Shown: piece after piece, positions 24,950-35,742 of the stretch
How the letters are laid out: every line of letters begins with the position of its first letter
Position numbering within the stretch: position 1 is the stretch's first letter
Source of the DNA: Marinilactibacillus psychrotolerans
GTDB lineage: Bacteria > Bacillota > Bacilli > Lactobacillales > Carnobacteriaceae_A
DNA length: 64,000 nt
Reading direction: 5' to 3'
NCBI RefSeq assembly: GCF_900101525.1
Contig: NZ_FMZD01000005.1
Span: 1 to 64,000 of the forward strand
Made by a program: the position numbers and the translations under genes
Notes under the pieces: model-generated
Databases searched by the model: none
The model's input: only the letters and a program-made list of their open reading frames with translations
What the model was told of the DNA's origin: nothing

Positions 24950-26347
24950 TCAAGTCTGAAATTCCAATGGGTACACTATTCCTTCTATACCTCTTAAATC
25001 ACCTTTAAAAATAAATTCTCTAGTATTTTTCTTTTCAACAAAATACCTAGACGAGAACACTAAACTTCCATCATTTACGAATATCTCTATAGTTGAGCCA
25101 TCTAAATAGATTCGAATATTTTTAAGCTCGCCTTCATATTTTCCTATTCGTTTTTCCATTTCATTCGTCAGCCAATTTATTCTTGATATAATAATTTCAT
25201 TTTCCTTATTATTATGTTCAATGAAAAATCCCCCAGAGATATCGAGAGTAAATCCATTTGTTGGATTGCAAAAGTTTAGTACTATTTCATTATAAGGGGT
25301 GTTTGTTGTAAATTTATATTCATCTTTATTTGTTATAGATATACTCAATTTTTGATAGTCTAAACGAAGCTGTTTTAATTCCTCAACAGGTTTTTGATAA
25401 ACAATATGATCAATCAGTTCTATTGTTCTTGGAATTGAAAGACAATGCAACCATCCTTCACTAACTGTTGGAACAGTTTGTTCTATATCATTAGGCATAG
25501 CACCCATCCAACCATAAAGAATCGTTCGATCTCCATCTTGAAAACTTTGAGGAGCATAGAATTCGAACCCTCGATCTAATTCCGTAAACTCAAAACTATC
25601 TGCAACAAACTCTCCACTATCCAAGAACTCACCTAGTATATATCCAGTTTGATTTATATTATCAAATCGTTTTGGCTCTGCTTTAATACCTTGAGGAGAT
25701 ATTAATAGAACATCTCCACTTTCAAATCTCAGTAAATCTGGACATTCCCACATATATCCAAGTGAAATTTTCTTTTGCCGATTTATATTTCCCCGACTTT
25801 CCCAATGAATTAGATCCTCTGAACGGTAAACTAATACTTCACCTTTCAAATCCTCGGTTTGGGCGCCTAAAATCATCCAAAAGGTTCCCTTTTCATCCAA
25901 CCATACTTTGGGATCCCTAACATGTCTTGTATATCCTTCAGGATGTTCAATAATAGGCCCTTTTTTCTCAAAATGTATACCATCTTCAGAAGTCGCTAAA
26001 CATTGGTAACTTTTTTTAACATTCTGCTCAGTAATAACATTCCCAGTATAAAACAAGTATAATATGTCCTCTTTTACAATGGCGCTCCCAGAATAAATTC
26101 CATCTTTATCATATATTTCAGAAGGCGATAAAGCAGCTGGCAGTCTTTCCCAGTTAACCATATTATCTGATATAACGTGTCCCCATGTTTTGTTTTTGTG
26201 TACTGTTCCATGAGGATTCCATTGGTAAAAAACATGATATTTGCCTTTAAATTTGATTAGTCCATTAGGATCATTCAATAACCCCTTTTCTGGTGTAATA
26301 TGATACATTAATCGATAATGTGAATCTTTTACTTTACCATCTAACAT
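24950..26347 (-). CDS. scrB: GH32 sucrose-6-phosphate hydrolase
   Basis: The 465-residue enzyme has the three GH32 signatures: GLLNDPNG (nucleophile Asp26), VRDPKVW (transition-state Asp), and MWECPDLL (acid/base Glu). It lacks a signal peptide, so it acts inside the cell, splitting sucrose-6-phosphate or similar fructosides to fructose and a glucose phosphate. It is the last gene of a PTS-GH3-GH32 operon, 20 bases after the GH3 stop. Its terminator hosts the group II intron. Confidence 0.9.
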   Translation of the reverse strand: MLDGKVKDSHYRLMYHITPEKGLLNDPNGLIKFKGKYHVFYQWNPHGTVHKNKTWGHVISDNMVNWERLPAALSPSEIYDKDGIYSGSAIVKEDILYLFYTGNVITEQNVKKSYQCLATSEDGIHFEKKGPIIEHPEGYTRHVRDPKVWLDEKGTFWMILGAQTEDLKGEVLVYRSEDLIHWESRGNINRQKKISLGYMWECPDLLRFESGDVLLISPQGIKAEPKRFDNINQTGYILGEFLDSGEFVADSFEFTELDRGFEFYAPQSFQDGDRTILYGWMGAMPNDIEQTVPTVSEGWLHCLSIPRTIELIDHIVYQKPVEELKQLRLDYQKLSISITNKDEYKFTTNTPYNEIVLNFCNPTNGFTLDISGGFFIEHNNKENEIIISRINWLTNEMEKRIGKYEGELKNIRIYLDGSTIEIFVNDGSLVFSSRYFVEKKNTREFIFKGDLRGIEGIVYPLEFQT

Positions 26348-26367
26348 ACTTATCCTCTCTTTGCTCT

Positions 26368-28605
26368 TTAATCTTCAAGTATGAAGCTTCCTTTAAAGCG
26401 TTGATCATTTGAATCTTTACCTATTATCACTTCAAATTTACCAGGTTCACTAGCCCACTCCTCATTAGAATTGTAATATTTCAGCATATCGATTGTAATT
26501 TTGAAATCAATCCTTCTTTCTTCATGAGGATTTAATGTTATTTTTTTAAAATCTTTCAATTCTTTTATTGGTCGAACAACCCGAGCTGCAACATCGTGAA
26601 GATACAGTTGCACGATTTCTTTCCCTTGCTTTTCCCCTACATTTCTAACCTTAATTGAAACTCTAATCTCATCTTGTTCTGTCATACTTTCCTTATCTAT
26701 TTCAAATCCAGAATATTCAAATTCAGTGTAAGATAGACCATATCCGAAACAATAAAGGGGAGTGTTTTTCTCGTCTAAATATCTTGATGCGAAACGATGA
26801 TTAGGATTATTTTCGACTATGGGTCTTCCGCTAGAATAAGTATTATAAAAAATTGGAATTTGCCCAATTGATCTAGGCATAGTCATCGCTAGCTTCCCTG
26901 AGGGATTCACTTTTCCACTTAAGAGGTTAGCTAATGCGTACCCGCCCATAGTGCCAGGGAACCAAGCATATAATACTGCGCTAACATCATCTATTACATT
27001 ATCTAAAATAAGCGGCCTTCCAGCGTAGACAATTAATACAATTTGCTTACCAAGTTTTTTTATTTCTTTTAACAACTTCACTTGTTCATCTGGTAAAACT
27101 GGTGTCGTCCTCGATCCACCCTCTCCACTTTGATAAATTGATTCTCCAAGACACATCACGACAATATTCGATTCTTTTGCTATTTCTATGGCTTCTTCTA
27201 AAAGTTGTTGTTTTGGTTTTTCGTCTACAGACATAGCAGATGCATATTTTGCATAGCTTTCTATATCACTTTCTTCCAAAATATTTGATCCTTTTGCAAC
27301 TTGAACTTTCCACTTCATTTCTTCTTTTATAGAATCCAGCCCAGCTTTTAATGTGATTGTATCTTTTGTTTCGCCTGTGATAGCCCAAAATCCTAAAGCA
27401 GATGGCTCATCTACATATGGTCCAACCAACGCAATTTTCTTATTTTCATCAATAGGTAAAATATCTTTATTTTTCAAAAGAACGATAGACTCTTCAGCTA
27501 ATGTCTGGGAAACCTCTTTGTGCTTATCACTTAAAACAGAATGACTATTTGATAACTCACTCAATCCTCTGTATGGATCTTCAAAAAGACCTAGCGCATT
27601 TTTTAATTGAAGAACGCGCAGAACAGCTTCATCCAGTAATTTCATTATTCTGGTATCTTTTTTAGCTAAATCCGGTAGATGGTTTGCATATACCGATGTT
27701 TTCATATCAATGTCTACTGAACTTTCAAATGCTAATTGAGCAGATTCTTGATCATTCTCTGTAAATCCATGAATTTTCAACTCTTCAATAGCTGCATAAT
27801 CTGATATCAATAGACCTGTAAAATTAAATGTCTCTCTTAATATATCTTTATTTAACCATTTATTTCCTGTACAAGGAATTCCATTTAAAGTATTAAATGC
27901 TGTCATTACTAATTTCACATCTGCATCTATAGCCGCTTTGTAACTAGGCAGATAATAATTTTGCAGCGAATCTGTTGATAGTTCAACTGCGCCGTATTCC
28001 AATCCTGCTTGCGGGGCTCCATAAGCTGCAAAATGTTTCACGCATGCTGCAATATGGTTTTCAGAAATTTGATCTCCCTGCATCCCTTGAATGCCTCTCA
28101 CCATGCTTTTTGCATACTGTTTAGCTAATAATGGATCTTCTCCTGGAGATTCTAGTACTCTTCCCCATCGAGGATCTCTCACAAGATCTACCATCGGAGA
28201 AAAGGTAACATGAATCCCCGCATCATAACATTCCTTTGCAATTACTTTTGCACTTTTCTCAATTAATGGAAAATTCCAGCTACCACTTTGGGCTAAAGGG
28301 ATAGGGAATATTGTCTTATATCCATAGATAATATCTGCCATAAAAAGTAACGGAATTTTATGTTTAGAATTCTCTAGATACTTTTTCTGGATTTTATAAA
28401 TCTCTTCTGCGTCAACAACATTCAATAGTGAACCGGTATGAGCCAATTCATACTTATTCTTTTGGAATCCAATTTTTTTCATTGGTCCAGTTTCAATCAC
28501 GTCATTATTTGAGTCAAAAAAATCGCCAGTCAACTGAACTAATTGCCCTACTTTTTCTTCGATAGATAATATTGCCACTAAATCTTTTAACGCTTCAATC
28601 TTCAT
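26368..28605 (-). CDS. GH3 beta-glucosidase
   Basis: The 745-residue cytosolic enzyme has the GH3 N-terminal barrel with nucleophile Asp in GLLISDYAAIEEL, an alpha/beta sandwich with GEGGSR (binding of the -1 sugar, acid/base side), and a C-terminal fibronectin-III-like domain (VRNVGEKQGKEIVQLYLHD). It removes beta-linked glucose (or xylose) from oligosaccharides. The ATG at 28605 follows the PTS stop by one base. A start 12 codons earlier inside the PTS gene is less likely. A GH3 between a PTS EIIBC and a GH32 is unusual. Confidence 0.9.
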   Translation of the reverse strand: MKIEALKDLVAILSIEEKVGQLVQLTGDFFDSNNDVIETGPMKKIGFQKNKYELAHTGSLLNVVDAEEIYKIQKKYLENSKHKIPLLFMADIIYGYKTIFPIPLAQSGSWNFPLIEKSAKVIAKECYDAGIHVTFSPMVDLVRDPRWGRVLESPGEDPLLAKQYAKSMVRGIQGMQGDQISENHIAACVKHFAAYGAPQAGLEYGAVELSTDSLQNYYLPSYKAAIDADVKLVMTAFNTLNGIPCTGNKWLNKDILRETFNFTGLLISDYAAIEELKIHGFTENDQESAQLAFESSVDIDMKTSVYANHLPDLAKKDTRIMKLLDEAVLRVLQLKNALGLFEDPYRGLSELSNSHSVLSDKHKEVSQTLAEESIVLLKNKDILPIDENKKIALVGPYVDEPSALGFWAITGETKDTITLKAGLDSIKEEMKWKVQVAKGSNILEESDIESYAKYASAMSVDEKPKQQLLEEAIEIAKESNIVVMCLGESIYQSGEGGSRTTPVLPDEQVKLLKEIKKLGKQIVLIVYAGRPLILDNVIDDVSAVLYAWFPGTMGGYALANLLSGKVNPSGKLAMTMPRSIGQIPIFYNTYSSGRPIVENNPNHRFASRYLDEKNTPLYCFGYGLSYTEFEYSGFEIDKESMTEQDEIRVSIKVRNVGEKQGKEIVQLYLHDVAARVVRPIKELKDFKKITLNPHEERRIDFKITIDMLKYYNSNEEWASEPGKFEVIIGKDSNDQRFKGSFILED

Positions 28606-28606
28606 T

Positions 28607-30010
28607 CTATACTTCCGCCTCATCATTCTCTTTGTAACCAAATAACCAAGTCAATACAAAAGCCACTGAAAATCCAACAAAGCACACTAAAATGTACAAA
28701 GGTAATTGGCTATTTAAATATAGTAGAATACCCGGTATAACTGTTATAGACATACCAGTAGCCTTTACAGTAAATAAACTTGCTAAAAATCCCCCGGCTC
28801 CCCCACCGATACAGCCCATAATAAATGGTTTGATAAAACGAATATTAATTCCAAAAATTGCTGGTTCTGTAATCCCTAATAATGCAGAAACTGTTGAAGG
28901 AAACGCAATCGCTTTGATTTTTTTATTTTTTGTTTTGAGCCCTACTGCAAATGCTGCTCCTGCTTGTGCTGCTATTGAAGCAGAACTAATTGGGTTGACT
29001 AAATTCCATCCATTATCTGCAAGCATTTGAATTTCAATTAAATTTAATGCATGGTGTAAACCTGTAATAACAATAATCTGATTAATAGCTCCATAGACCA
29101 ATCCACCTAAACCTAGAGGAAGATTAAGTAAAACTTCAACAATAGATAGCAACCATATTTCTACTTGATGGAAGATCGGGCCTACAAAAAATAGTGCAAT
29201 TAATAACATTAATAGTAGACTTAAAAAAGGTGTAACAATTAAATCTAATACTTCCGGGACTATTTTGCGAATTTTCTTTTCAATTTTTGATCCAACGAAT
29301 CCCATAATAAATGCCGGTAATACTGAACCTTGATATCCCGCAACTTTAATAAATCCGAAAAACATTAGTGGCTCAACATTTCCTTGAGCTGCATCCCATG
29401 AAGTTGGCAGAGCTGGGTTTACTAACATTAGCCCTAATAGAATTCCTAATAAAGGTGACCCTCCAAAAACTTTAAAAGCTGACCAACAAACTAGTACGGG
29501 CAGAAAAGCAAATGCTGTATCCGTTAACACTTGTGTTAATGTTAAAAAGTTTGTAGATATTGATTCACTGTTCAGTCCTACCAAATTTAGGATTTGTTCC
29601 TGTGTTAACACGTTCCTTAATCCCATAAATAAACCCGTTGCAACTAGAGCTGGAATAATCGGTACAAACACATCCCCAAATACTCTGATCATTCGCTTAA
29701 ATGGATTATCTTCTTCTTTAGATGCTGTTTCTTTTAGTTCAGCTTTCGATGTTCCTGAAACACCCGCAGCTTCAATGGCTTCATATACCCTATTAACTGT
29801 TCCAGTACCAAAAATAATCTGATATTGACCAGAGGTAAAAAAATGTCCTTTTGCTTTATCAATATTATTTACTTTCTCGTCATCAATGATTTTCCTATCT
29901 TTAATAACTAAGCGTAATCTTGTAGCACAATGTGCTAATGAAATAATATTTTCTTTCCCACCAACCGCATCAATAACATCTTGAGCTATTACATCATATT
30001 GCTGTGTCAT
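28607..30010 (-). CDS. PTS sucrose-type EIIBC transporter
   Basis: The 467-residue permease has an EIIB domain (residues 1-80) with phospho-cysteine Cys28 in HCATRLRL, then a ten-helix EIIC domain with LLGITEPAIFG. No EIIA domain is attached; it needs an EIIA in trans. The sequence is nearest the glucose-sucrose EIIBC group. GGAGTG supports the ATG at 30010; a GTG three codons upstream overlaps that site. Along with GH3 and GH32 it would import and phosphorylate a disaccharide or trisaccharide containing fructose. Confidence 0.88.
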   Translation of the reverse strand: MTQQYDVIAQDVIDAVGGKENIISLAHCATRLRLVIKDRKIIDDEKVNNIDKAKGHFFTSGQYQIIFGTGTVNRVYEAIEAAGVSGTSKAELKETASKEEDNPFKRMIRVFGDVFVPIIPALVATGLFMGLRNVLTQEQILNLVGLNSESISTNFLTLTQVLTDTAFAFLPVLVCWSAFKVFGGSPLLGILLGLMLVNPALPTSWDAAQGNVEPLMFFGFIKVAGYQGSVLPAFIMGFVGSKIEKKIRKIVPEVLDLIVTPFLSLLLMLLIALFFVGPIFHQVEIWLLSIVEVLLNLPLGLGGLVYGAINQIIVITGLHHALNLIEIQMLADNGWNLVNPISSASIAAQAGAAFAVGLKTKNKKIKAIAFPSTVSALLGITEPAIFGINIRFIKPFIMGCIGGGAGGFLASLFTVKATGMSITVIPGILLYLNSQLPLYILVCFVGFSVAFVLTWLFGYKENDEAEV

Positions 30011-30081
30011 TTTATTCACTCCATTCTTGTGATACTCAAACTATACAATGATGCCGCTTTCTTTAACAGTAACTATTTTAT

Positions 30082-30906
30082 CTACTTTCGGTCATTTTTT
30101 GACATTCTATAATATTGAGGATTTATCCCCATAATTTTCTTAAAATAGATTCGCATTGACTTCTCATTAGGAAATCCAGATTTTAGTGCTATTTCTTCTA
30201 AACTTAAATTTGTTGCTTCTATCATTTTTAATGCCATCTCTAAACATAAACTTTTTTTGTATTCATAAAAAGTCATTCCTGTACTCTTATGAAACTTTCT
30301 AGATAAATAATGCATAGAATATCCGCTCAATTCGGAAAGCTTTTCTAGACTCAAATTATTTTGGAAGTTATTTTGGATGATATCTAATATTTTTCCTATT
30401 TTTTCATTTTGGATCAATTGTTTAGTGCCTTTATCTCCAATAATATTACTGAACTCTTTCAAAATGTGATATTCCAATTTTAATACTAAGCTTTTCTGTA
30501 AGTATTTTTTAAACCGCTCTTTTTTTTCACTTATACAATATATTTGTTCTACTAACTGCACAGTTTCTATATAAACTCTATATGTTTCACTGCTGTTTAC
30601 AAAATTAATTAAAACATTTTCTTTTGTGAAAACATTATCTGAGAGATATAAAACAATCACTTCACTATCTCTTATACTTTGAGTAGCGTGGGGAACTGAA
30701 CTATTGATAAAGAAGATTTCTCCTGCAGACAATACCAAGTTCTTTCCGTTGATCCAAATTTTCAGGTTACCTTTTATACAGTAAAGTATTTCCACTTCTT
30801 TATGTAAATGCATTGGAATAATTCTACTAGCATCTTTAGAATAGAATTTAAAAATATAGCTATCGGTTTCATTATCTAATTGGACATTTTCATATTCTTC
30901 ATTCAT
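30082..30906 (-). CDS. AraC-family transcriptional regulator
   Basis: The 274-residue protein has a cupin sensor domain (IPMHLHKEVEILYCIKGNLKIWING; SVPHATQSI) in the first 110 residues and an AraC double helix-turn-helix in the last 100 (LSLEKLSELSGYSMHYLSRKFHKSTG; LSLEEIALKSGFPNEKSMRIYFKK). It lies 71 bases upstream of the PTS gene in the same direction and most likely activates the PTS-GH3-GH32 operon in response to its sugar. Confidence 0.9.
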   Translation of the reverse strand: MNEEYENVQLDNETDSYIFKFYSKDASRIIPMHLHKEVEILYCIKGNLKIWINGKNLVLSAGEIFFINSSVPHATQSIRDSEVIVLYLSDNVFTKENVLINFVNSSETYRVYIETVQLVEQIYCISEKKERFKKYLQKSLVLKLEYHILKEFSNIIGDKGTKQLIQNEKIGKILDIIQNNFQNNLSLEKLSELSGYSMHYLSRKFHKSTGMTFYEYKKSLCLEMALKMIEATNLSLEEIALKSGFPNEKSMRIYFKKIMGINPQYYRMSKNDRK

Positions 30907-31133
30907 ATTTTCACTCCTCGACTAATCTCAACAAAACGCCTACACGGTTTCAAGCAAAGTAAACTCCTCTAACTTATATTATATATAAGTTCATAAGTAA
31001 AAGCCTAAATACTCTGTTAAATAGTTTGAACACAAGTCTTACTAATTTATAAACTGATCTATATAGTTAAAATCTTTGTTTCATTTTATGATAAACTCTA
31101 AATAGATCTATCATAAACAAGACTAAAAAGTGA

Positions 31134-31883
<750 letters not shown>

Positions 31884-31933
31884 AAATAAAGATGTTATAC
31901 ATCTATAGTTGAATAGTTCCCTATTATTTACAG

Positions 31934-31998
31934 AAAAACACACAATCTTGACTATATCTAGTGAAATAAGATATAAGTAAGGTTGTGTGTTTTTGATT
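31934..31998 (+). terminator. Terminator of map
   Basis: AAAACACACAATCTT pairs with AAGGTTGTGTGTTTT (one G-U), with an inner TATATCT/AGATATA pair, followed by a T run. Confidence 0.8.
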
Positions 31999-32090
31999 AG
32001 CTTTTTTCTATTAAGAACCTTATATATAATTGCTTCCTGAAACAATCAAATATAATATATTTCTAGTTACTTTTGATTTACGTTCGAATT

Positions 32091-32381
32091 TTATTTTTTT
32101 GGGTTTAACCAATATTGGCTGCCATCATTCGTTCTTTCAAAAAATCCAAATGTAATTAAGTATCTTCTCTGTTCAACATATTCTTCTACTGGGTACATTG
32201 TAAGTAATTCAAAATTAATTTCTTTATCCGTATATATTTTCCCCTCTTCAAATCTATTAACAAATTCATCTAACAAAATATATTTCTTTTTTTCTTTGGC
32301 TGGTACTTTTACCACTTTACCCTGTTCCATAAAATTAGAAATGATTTTTTCTTTTTCCTGTGATGTATATTGATACTTCAT
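32091..32381 (-). CDS. DUF2087 domain protein
   Basis: The 96-residue protein reads as a small DNA-binding-like DUF2087 domain: KIISNFMEQGKVVKVPAKEKKK, then LLDEFVNRFEEGKIYTDKEIN and RRYLITFGFFERTNDGSQYWL. In other bacteria this domain sits at the C-terminus of ArsR/HTH regulators; here it stands alone. AAAAGGAG precedes the ATG at 32381. It follows the MFS gene by 13 bases, so the two form an operon and it may regulate the exporter. Confidence 0.8.
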   Translation of the reverse strand: MKYQYTSQEKEKIISNFMEQGKVVKVPAKEKKKYILLDEFVNRFEEGKIYTDKEINFELLTMYPVEEYVEQRRYLITFGFFERTNDGSQYWLNPKK

Positions 32382-32394
32382 ATCATTCTCCTTT

Positions 32395-33690
32395 TTAGTC
32401 TTCATTATTTAATTTAAAGATTACTGCTTCTTTCAGATTGTACTTGCCAAATTGAATATATAAGAAAACAACTAAATACATTGCAACACCGCTGATGGTA
32501 AATATCAGTGAATCCCATACTAACGGCACACCTATTTTATTATCAAATAGGAACACGTAAACTAGGATTCCAACGGGTTGTATACACGTACATAATACCC
32601 CTAATAAATGGAAAACTCGACCTTGAATATCTGTAGGTACATTCTTTTGTAGCCAAATCGAAAAAGGAATATTCAACAAGGAATTAGACAGTCCATTAAT
32701 AACCATCAAAAGGCTAACCCAAACCATAATAACAGTATTTGAACGACTTAATGCTGATAGAGCAATACCAACGAAAATCAAAGGTAAAATTTTACTAAGG
32801 CGCAACAAATCATAAACGGGTGTTTCTGTTTCTTTTTTTCTTGTCAAACTATAGGCTCCTAAGATAATACCTAAACTAACAGCTCCTTGAGTAACGCTAT
32901 ACTGAAGAGAACTAAATTGTAATGTCTGAAGTAAAAATGTTGGTAATCCTACAAATGTAATAGCGTAAAAGAAATTAATAAGCATGCATGCAGCCATCGC
33001 TACCATCAAGTAAGGTTGTACTTTAAGATAATTAATCCCTTTAAGAAATAATGTCCAATTTGAGTCAATTCTATTATCAGCAAACTCCATATTATCTGAT
33101 TTAATAAATTTAAAATCAAGCGATAATGTTAAACCCAATGTGATTAATTCGGTCAGTATCTCAATCCCAATAAGTATACCAAATGGAAATACTGCGTATA
33201 ACAATGCACCCATCACAGATGAAAATAATCCTGACAAGTTTGAACTAAGTTCTTGATAGCCTGCCAGACTCTGTAAATCCTTTTCCAATACAATGTTTGC
33301 TTTGCTAGATTCTTGTGCAGTACTTGTAAATTCGTCACTAATTCTCAAAATTATGATAAGTATAATGGTTACAATGAAAATATGATTATCTGATAAGTAA
33401 ATATAAACTGTGTATAAAATCAACGAAAAAACAACGATTGACTGGCTAAGTACGATAACAGCTTTCCGACTGTGTTTATCAACAACAGGACCAATAACTG
33501 GAGCAAAAAAAAGGCTGACTAACGCAGATACCATTATTGAAAGGGCAAAACTGATCGATAATCCAGTTCTTTCCATCAGCATCAACCCTAGCGAAAAAGA
33601 AAATATGGAACTTCCTAATGATCCGATAAGGCTTGATACTGCAGACTTTTTCATCTGTATTTTTGATTTTTGAATTTTTGCGCTTAACAC
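32395..33690 (-). CDS. Major facilitator superfamily transporter
   Basis: The 431-residue protein has about twelve helices. Loop 2-3 has APVIGPVVDKHSRKAV, an MFS motif A variant, and the fold resembles the MefA/enterobactin-exporter-like MFS group with QELSSNLSGLFSSVMGALLY. It likely exports a drug or metabolite. It starts at GTG 33690, just downstream of AAAGGTGG. The short DUF2087 gene follows in the same transcript. Confidence 0.82.
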   Translation of the reverse strand: MLSAKIQKSKIQMKKSAVSSLIGSLGSSIFSFSLGLMLMERTGLSISFALSIMVSALVSLFFAPVIGPVVDKHSRKAVIVLSQSIVVFSLILYTVYIYLSDNHIFIVTIILIIILRISDEFTSTAQESSKANIVLEKDLQSLAGYQELSSNLSGLFSSVMGALLYAVFPFGILIGIEILTELITLGLTLSLDFKFIKSDNMEFADNRIDSNWTLFLKGINYLKVQPYLMVAMAACMLINFFYAITFVGLPTFLLQTLQFSSLQYSVTQGAVSLGIILGAYSLTRKKETETPVYDLLRLSKILPLIFVGIALSALSRSNTVIMVWVSLLMVINGLSNSLLNIPFSIWLQKNVPTDIQGRVFHLLGVLCTCIQPVGILVYVFLFDNKIGVPLVWDSLIFTISGVAMYLVVFLYIQFGKYNLKEAVIFKLNNED

Positions 33691-34122
33691 GTTTCCACCT
33701 TTTTTCTTCTTGTAATCTTCTCAGCAAAACTATATCCTTTCATTTGTTTTCCCGAAAAAGATTTTTTATAATTCGAAAGATAAAGCTCATATAATTTATG
33801 TAGAAAGAAAGTATATACCTACCTGTAAGGTACACTATTTTCGGCGCTAAAACTATATCAATAGACACCATATGCCCCAACAATATTTTACCCTAGCTGA
33901 ACAATAGTTACAAATACTGATTGAACCACTTTTAAAAAACGATGAAGCAAAACTATTCTTAGCAATCATTTTTTACTAAATGTTGGAATCCTAACGGACT
34001 GAATTCAAGCAAGTGATAAGGATGAAGATAAATTATTCACTTATTTATCAACATTGCGCACTGGTGGAAGCCTGTACTTGTAGCTGATGGTATTTTAATT
34101 TCTAAAAATAATAACTTAATTA
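33691..34122. other. Gene-free stretch before the repeat array
   Basis: No intact gene is visible. One plus-strand frame near 33900-33975 reads QILIEPLLKNDEAKLFLAIIF before a stop and may be a decayed coding remnant, but I cannot name a family. Confidence 0.3.
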
Positions 34123-34467
34123 TTTGAGTTACCCTATAACGCCTGCTTCATTATCTGCTCATTTGTTTCTTTGGTTTGAGTCGGTACATAACCAGTTCAT
34201 TTCTACCTACTCATTTTTTTCTCTGGTTTGAGTTCGTAGATAATGCTAGTTTCTCTCACTACTCATCTTCTTTTTTTGTTTGAGCCGATAGATAATACGC
34301 ATTTTTCTGCTAACTCATTTCATTATTCTATCTGAGTCGATACATAATGACGATTTATCTGCTTACTTATCTTCTTCTCCAGTTTGAGTTGGTACATAAC
34401 CACTATTTATCTGCTAACTCAATTTATTATTCTGTTTGAGTCAGTGAAGATTCACTTTTTCCACTAA
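34123..34467. repeat. Tandem array of diverged 52-bp repeats
   Basis: Units start at 34158, 34210, 34262, 34314, 34366 and 34418; the first five are exactly 52 bases and the last about 50. A partial unit (from TTTGAGTT, 34123) precedes them. Each unit opens CTCAT or CT(C/T)A, then a T-rich 14-16 bases, then GTTTGAGT, then a GGTACATAA-like block and a TCTGCTAA-like end. ACTCA and TGAGT within each unit are inverted, so RNA from either strand could form a row of short hairpins. No coding frame runs through it. Function unknown. Confidence 0.8.
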
Positions 34468-34670
34468 GAAACTTCTATGTGTTTGTTAAAACGATAGCTT
34501 TCCTTCATAAGCTTAACCAAATCCGCTTATTTAATCAGCCTTTACACAATTTATCTATTCCACTTGTTGTATAATAAGATAAAGAAATTTTCATACACTA
34601 GAACAATTCAATTATTCATGTTATTTAGAAGCTTTTTTATAAAATGCTATTCATAAGGGAGATTTTTAAG

Positions 34671-35510
34671 ATGCAACTAAATCGAGAAGAGACACTAAAT
34701 ACCCTTTATAATTTAACTCTCAATCCAGCGACTCGTGAATGGGAACGCGCAAAACTATTGTCCGCTAAAGAAGCTTTAGAAGACGGTAAAAAACTGGGAA
34801 AACAACTGGCAAAGCTAGAAGGCGATTTACGTCCACTAGCGATAAGAAATAATTTAACGCCGGATGTCGCAGATTTCTATAACAAAATGATTAGCAATAC
34901 GGGAGCAACTGCTTCCTTTGATTTTACTAAACATAACCTTACAGATTTGCGTTACCAAGATTCCGCTATATTTGCAGGTGGCTGTTTCTGGTGTATGGTT
35001 GAACCATTTGAAACCCATGAAGGGATTATTTCAGTTTTATCAGGGTATACTGGTGGTCATATGGATCACCCCACTTATGATCAGGTCTGCGGACAATATA
35101 CCGGACATGTAGAAGCTGTTGAAATCATTTTTGATAAGCGGGTTCTACAATATGCAGATTTGGTCGATCTCTACTTTCAATTAACAGACCCTACAGACGC
35201 ATTTGGTCAGTTTCAAGACCGTGGGAACCAGTATCGCTCCATTATATTTGTTAAAGATAAAGAGCAAGAACAAATTGCTGAAAATGCAAAGTTTAAATTA
35301 GAAAATTCTGGAAAGTACAAGCATCCAATTATTACAGTGATTAAGCCAGTCAGTAAGTTCTGGCCGGCTGAAAACTACCATCAGCAATTCTATAAAAAGA
35401 ATCATAAAAGATATAAAAGAATCAAACGCTCTCGTCAACAATTTTTGTTTTTTCAACGGCTACAAGGTAAAATCCATTCTAAAATCAGTCGTTTTAGTGG
35501 TGAAAAATGA
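34671..35510 (+). CDS. msrA: Peptide-methionine (S)-S-oxide reductase with N-terminal extension
   Basis: The 279-residue protein repairs oxidised methionine in proteins. The MsrA domain starts near residue 95 with the active site GCFWC (Cys105) and includes GYTGGHMDHPTYDQVCGQYTGHVEAVEI and WPAENYHQQFY. The first 90 residues are a helical extension (EETLNTLYNLTLNPATREWERAKLL), seen in some Lactobacillales enzymes, and the C-terminus is very basic. AAGGGA precedes ATG 34671. No MsrB domain is fused. The 52-bp array ends about 200 bases upstream. Confidence 0.9.
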   Translation: MQLNREETLNTLYNLTLNPATREWERAKLLSAKEALEDGKKLGKQLAKLEGDLRPLAIRNNLTPDVADFYNKMISNTGATASFDFTKHNLTDLRYQDSAIFAGGCFWCMVEPFETHEGIISVLSGYTGGHMDHPTYDQVCGQYTGHVEAVEIIFDKRVLQYADLVDLYFQLTDPTDAFGQFQDRGNQYRSIIFVKDKEQEQIAENAKFKLENSGKYKHPIITVIKPVSKFWPAENYHQQFYKKNHKRYKRIKRSRQQFLFFQRLQGKIHSKISRFSGEK

Positions 35511-35536
35511 CTACAGTTTTATGGAATATTTTTAAC

Positions 35537-35588
35537 GATAAATAGGCTTCGTTTTTAAGTAACCACGAAGTCTATTTATCCTTATTTA
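35537..35588 (+). terminator. Terminator of msrA
   Basis: GATAAATAGGCTTCG (35537-35551) pairs with CGAAGTCTATTTATC (35566-35580), one G-U, followed by a T-rich run. Confidence 0.75.
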
Positions 35589-35742
35589 ATTTTCTACAAA
35601 TAAAGCATTTCTATTATCTTCTAAACCCTTTACCAGTGCATCTATTCGATTTATTATTTCTTATAACATTAACTATTATTAAAGCAATCATTAGTTTAGT
35701 ATTGCTATATAGGCTAAACGACTAAGCTTATCAACAAATCAT

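Noticed and set aside
24781-25008. Plus-strand open frame over the intron 5' end and the GH32 3' end
   Set aside because: It spans the intron boundary and terminator hairpin, so it cannot be an ancestral gene; no ribosome site.
30019-30082. Possible cre site (AAAGCGGCA) before the PTS gene
   Set aside because: At least three mismatches to the consensus, and no well-placed promoter hexamers support it.
34123-34467. Possible CRISPR array
   Set aside because: All 52 bases of each unit are related and diverge evenly; there is no constant repeat alternating with unique spacers, and no cas genes are near.
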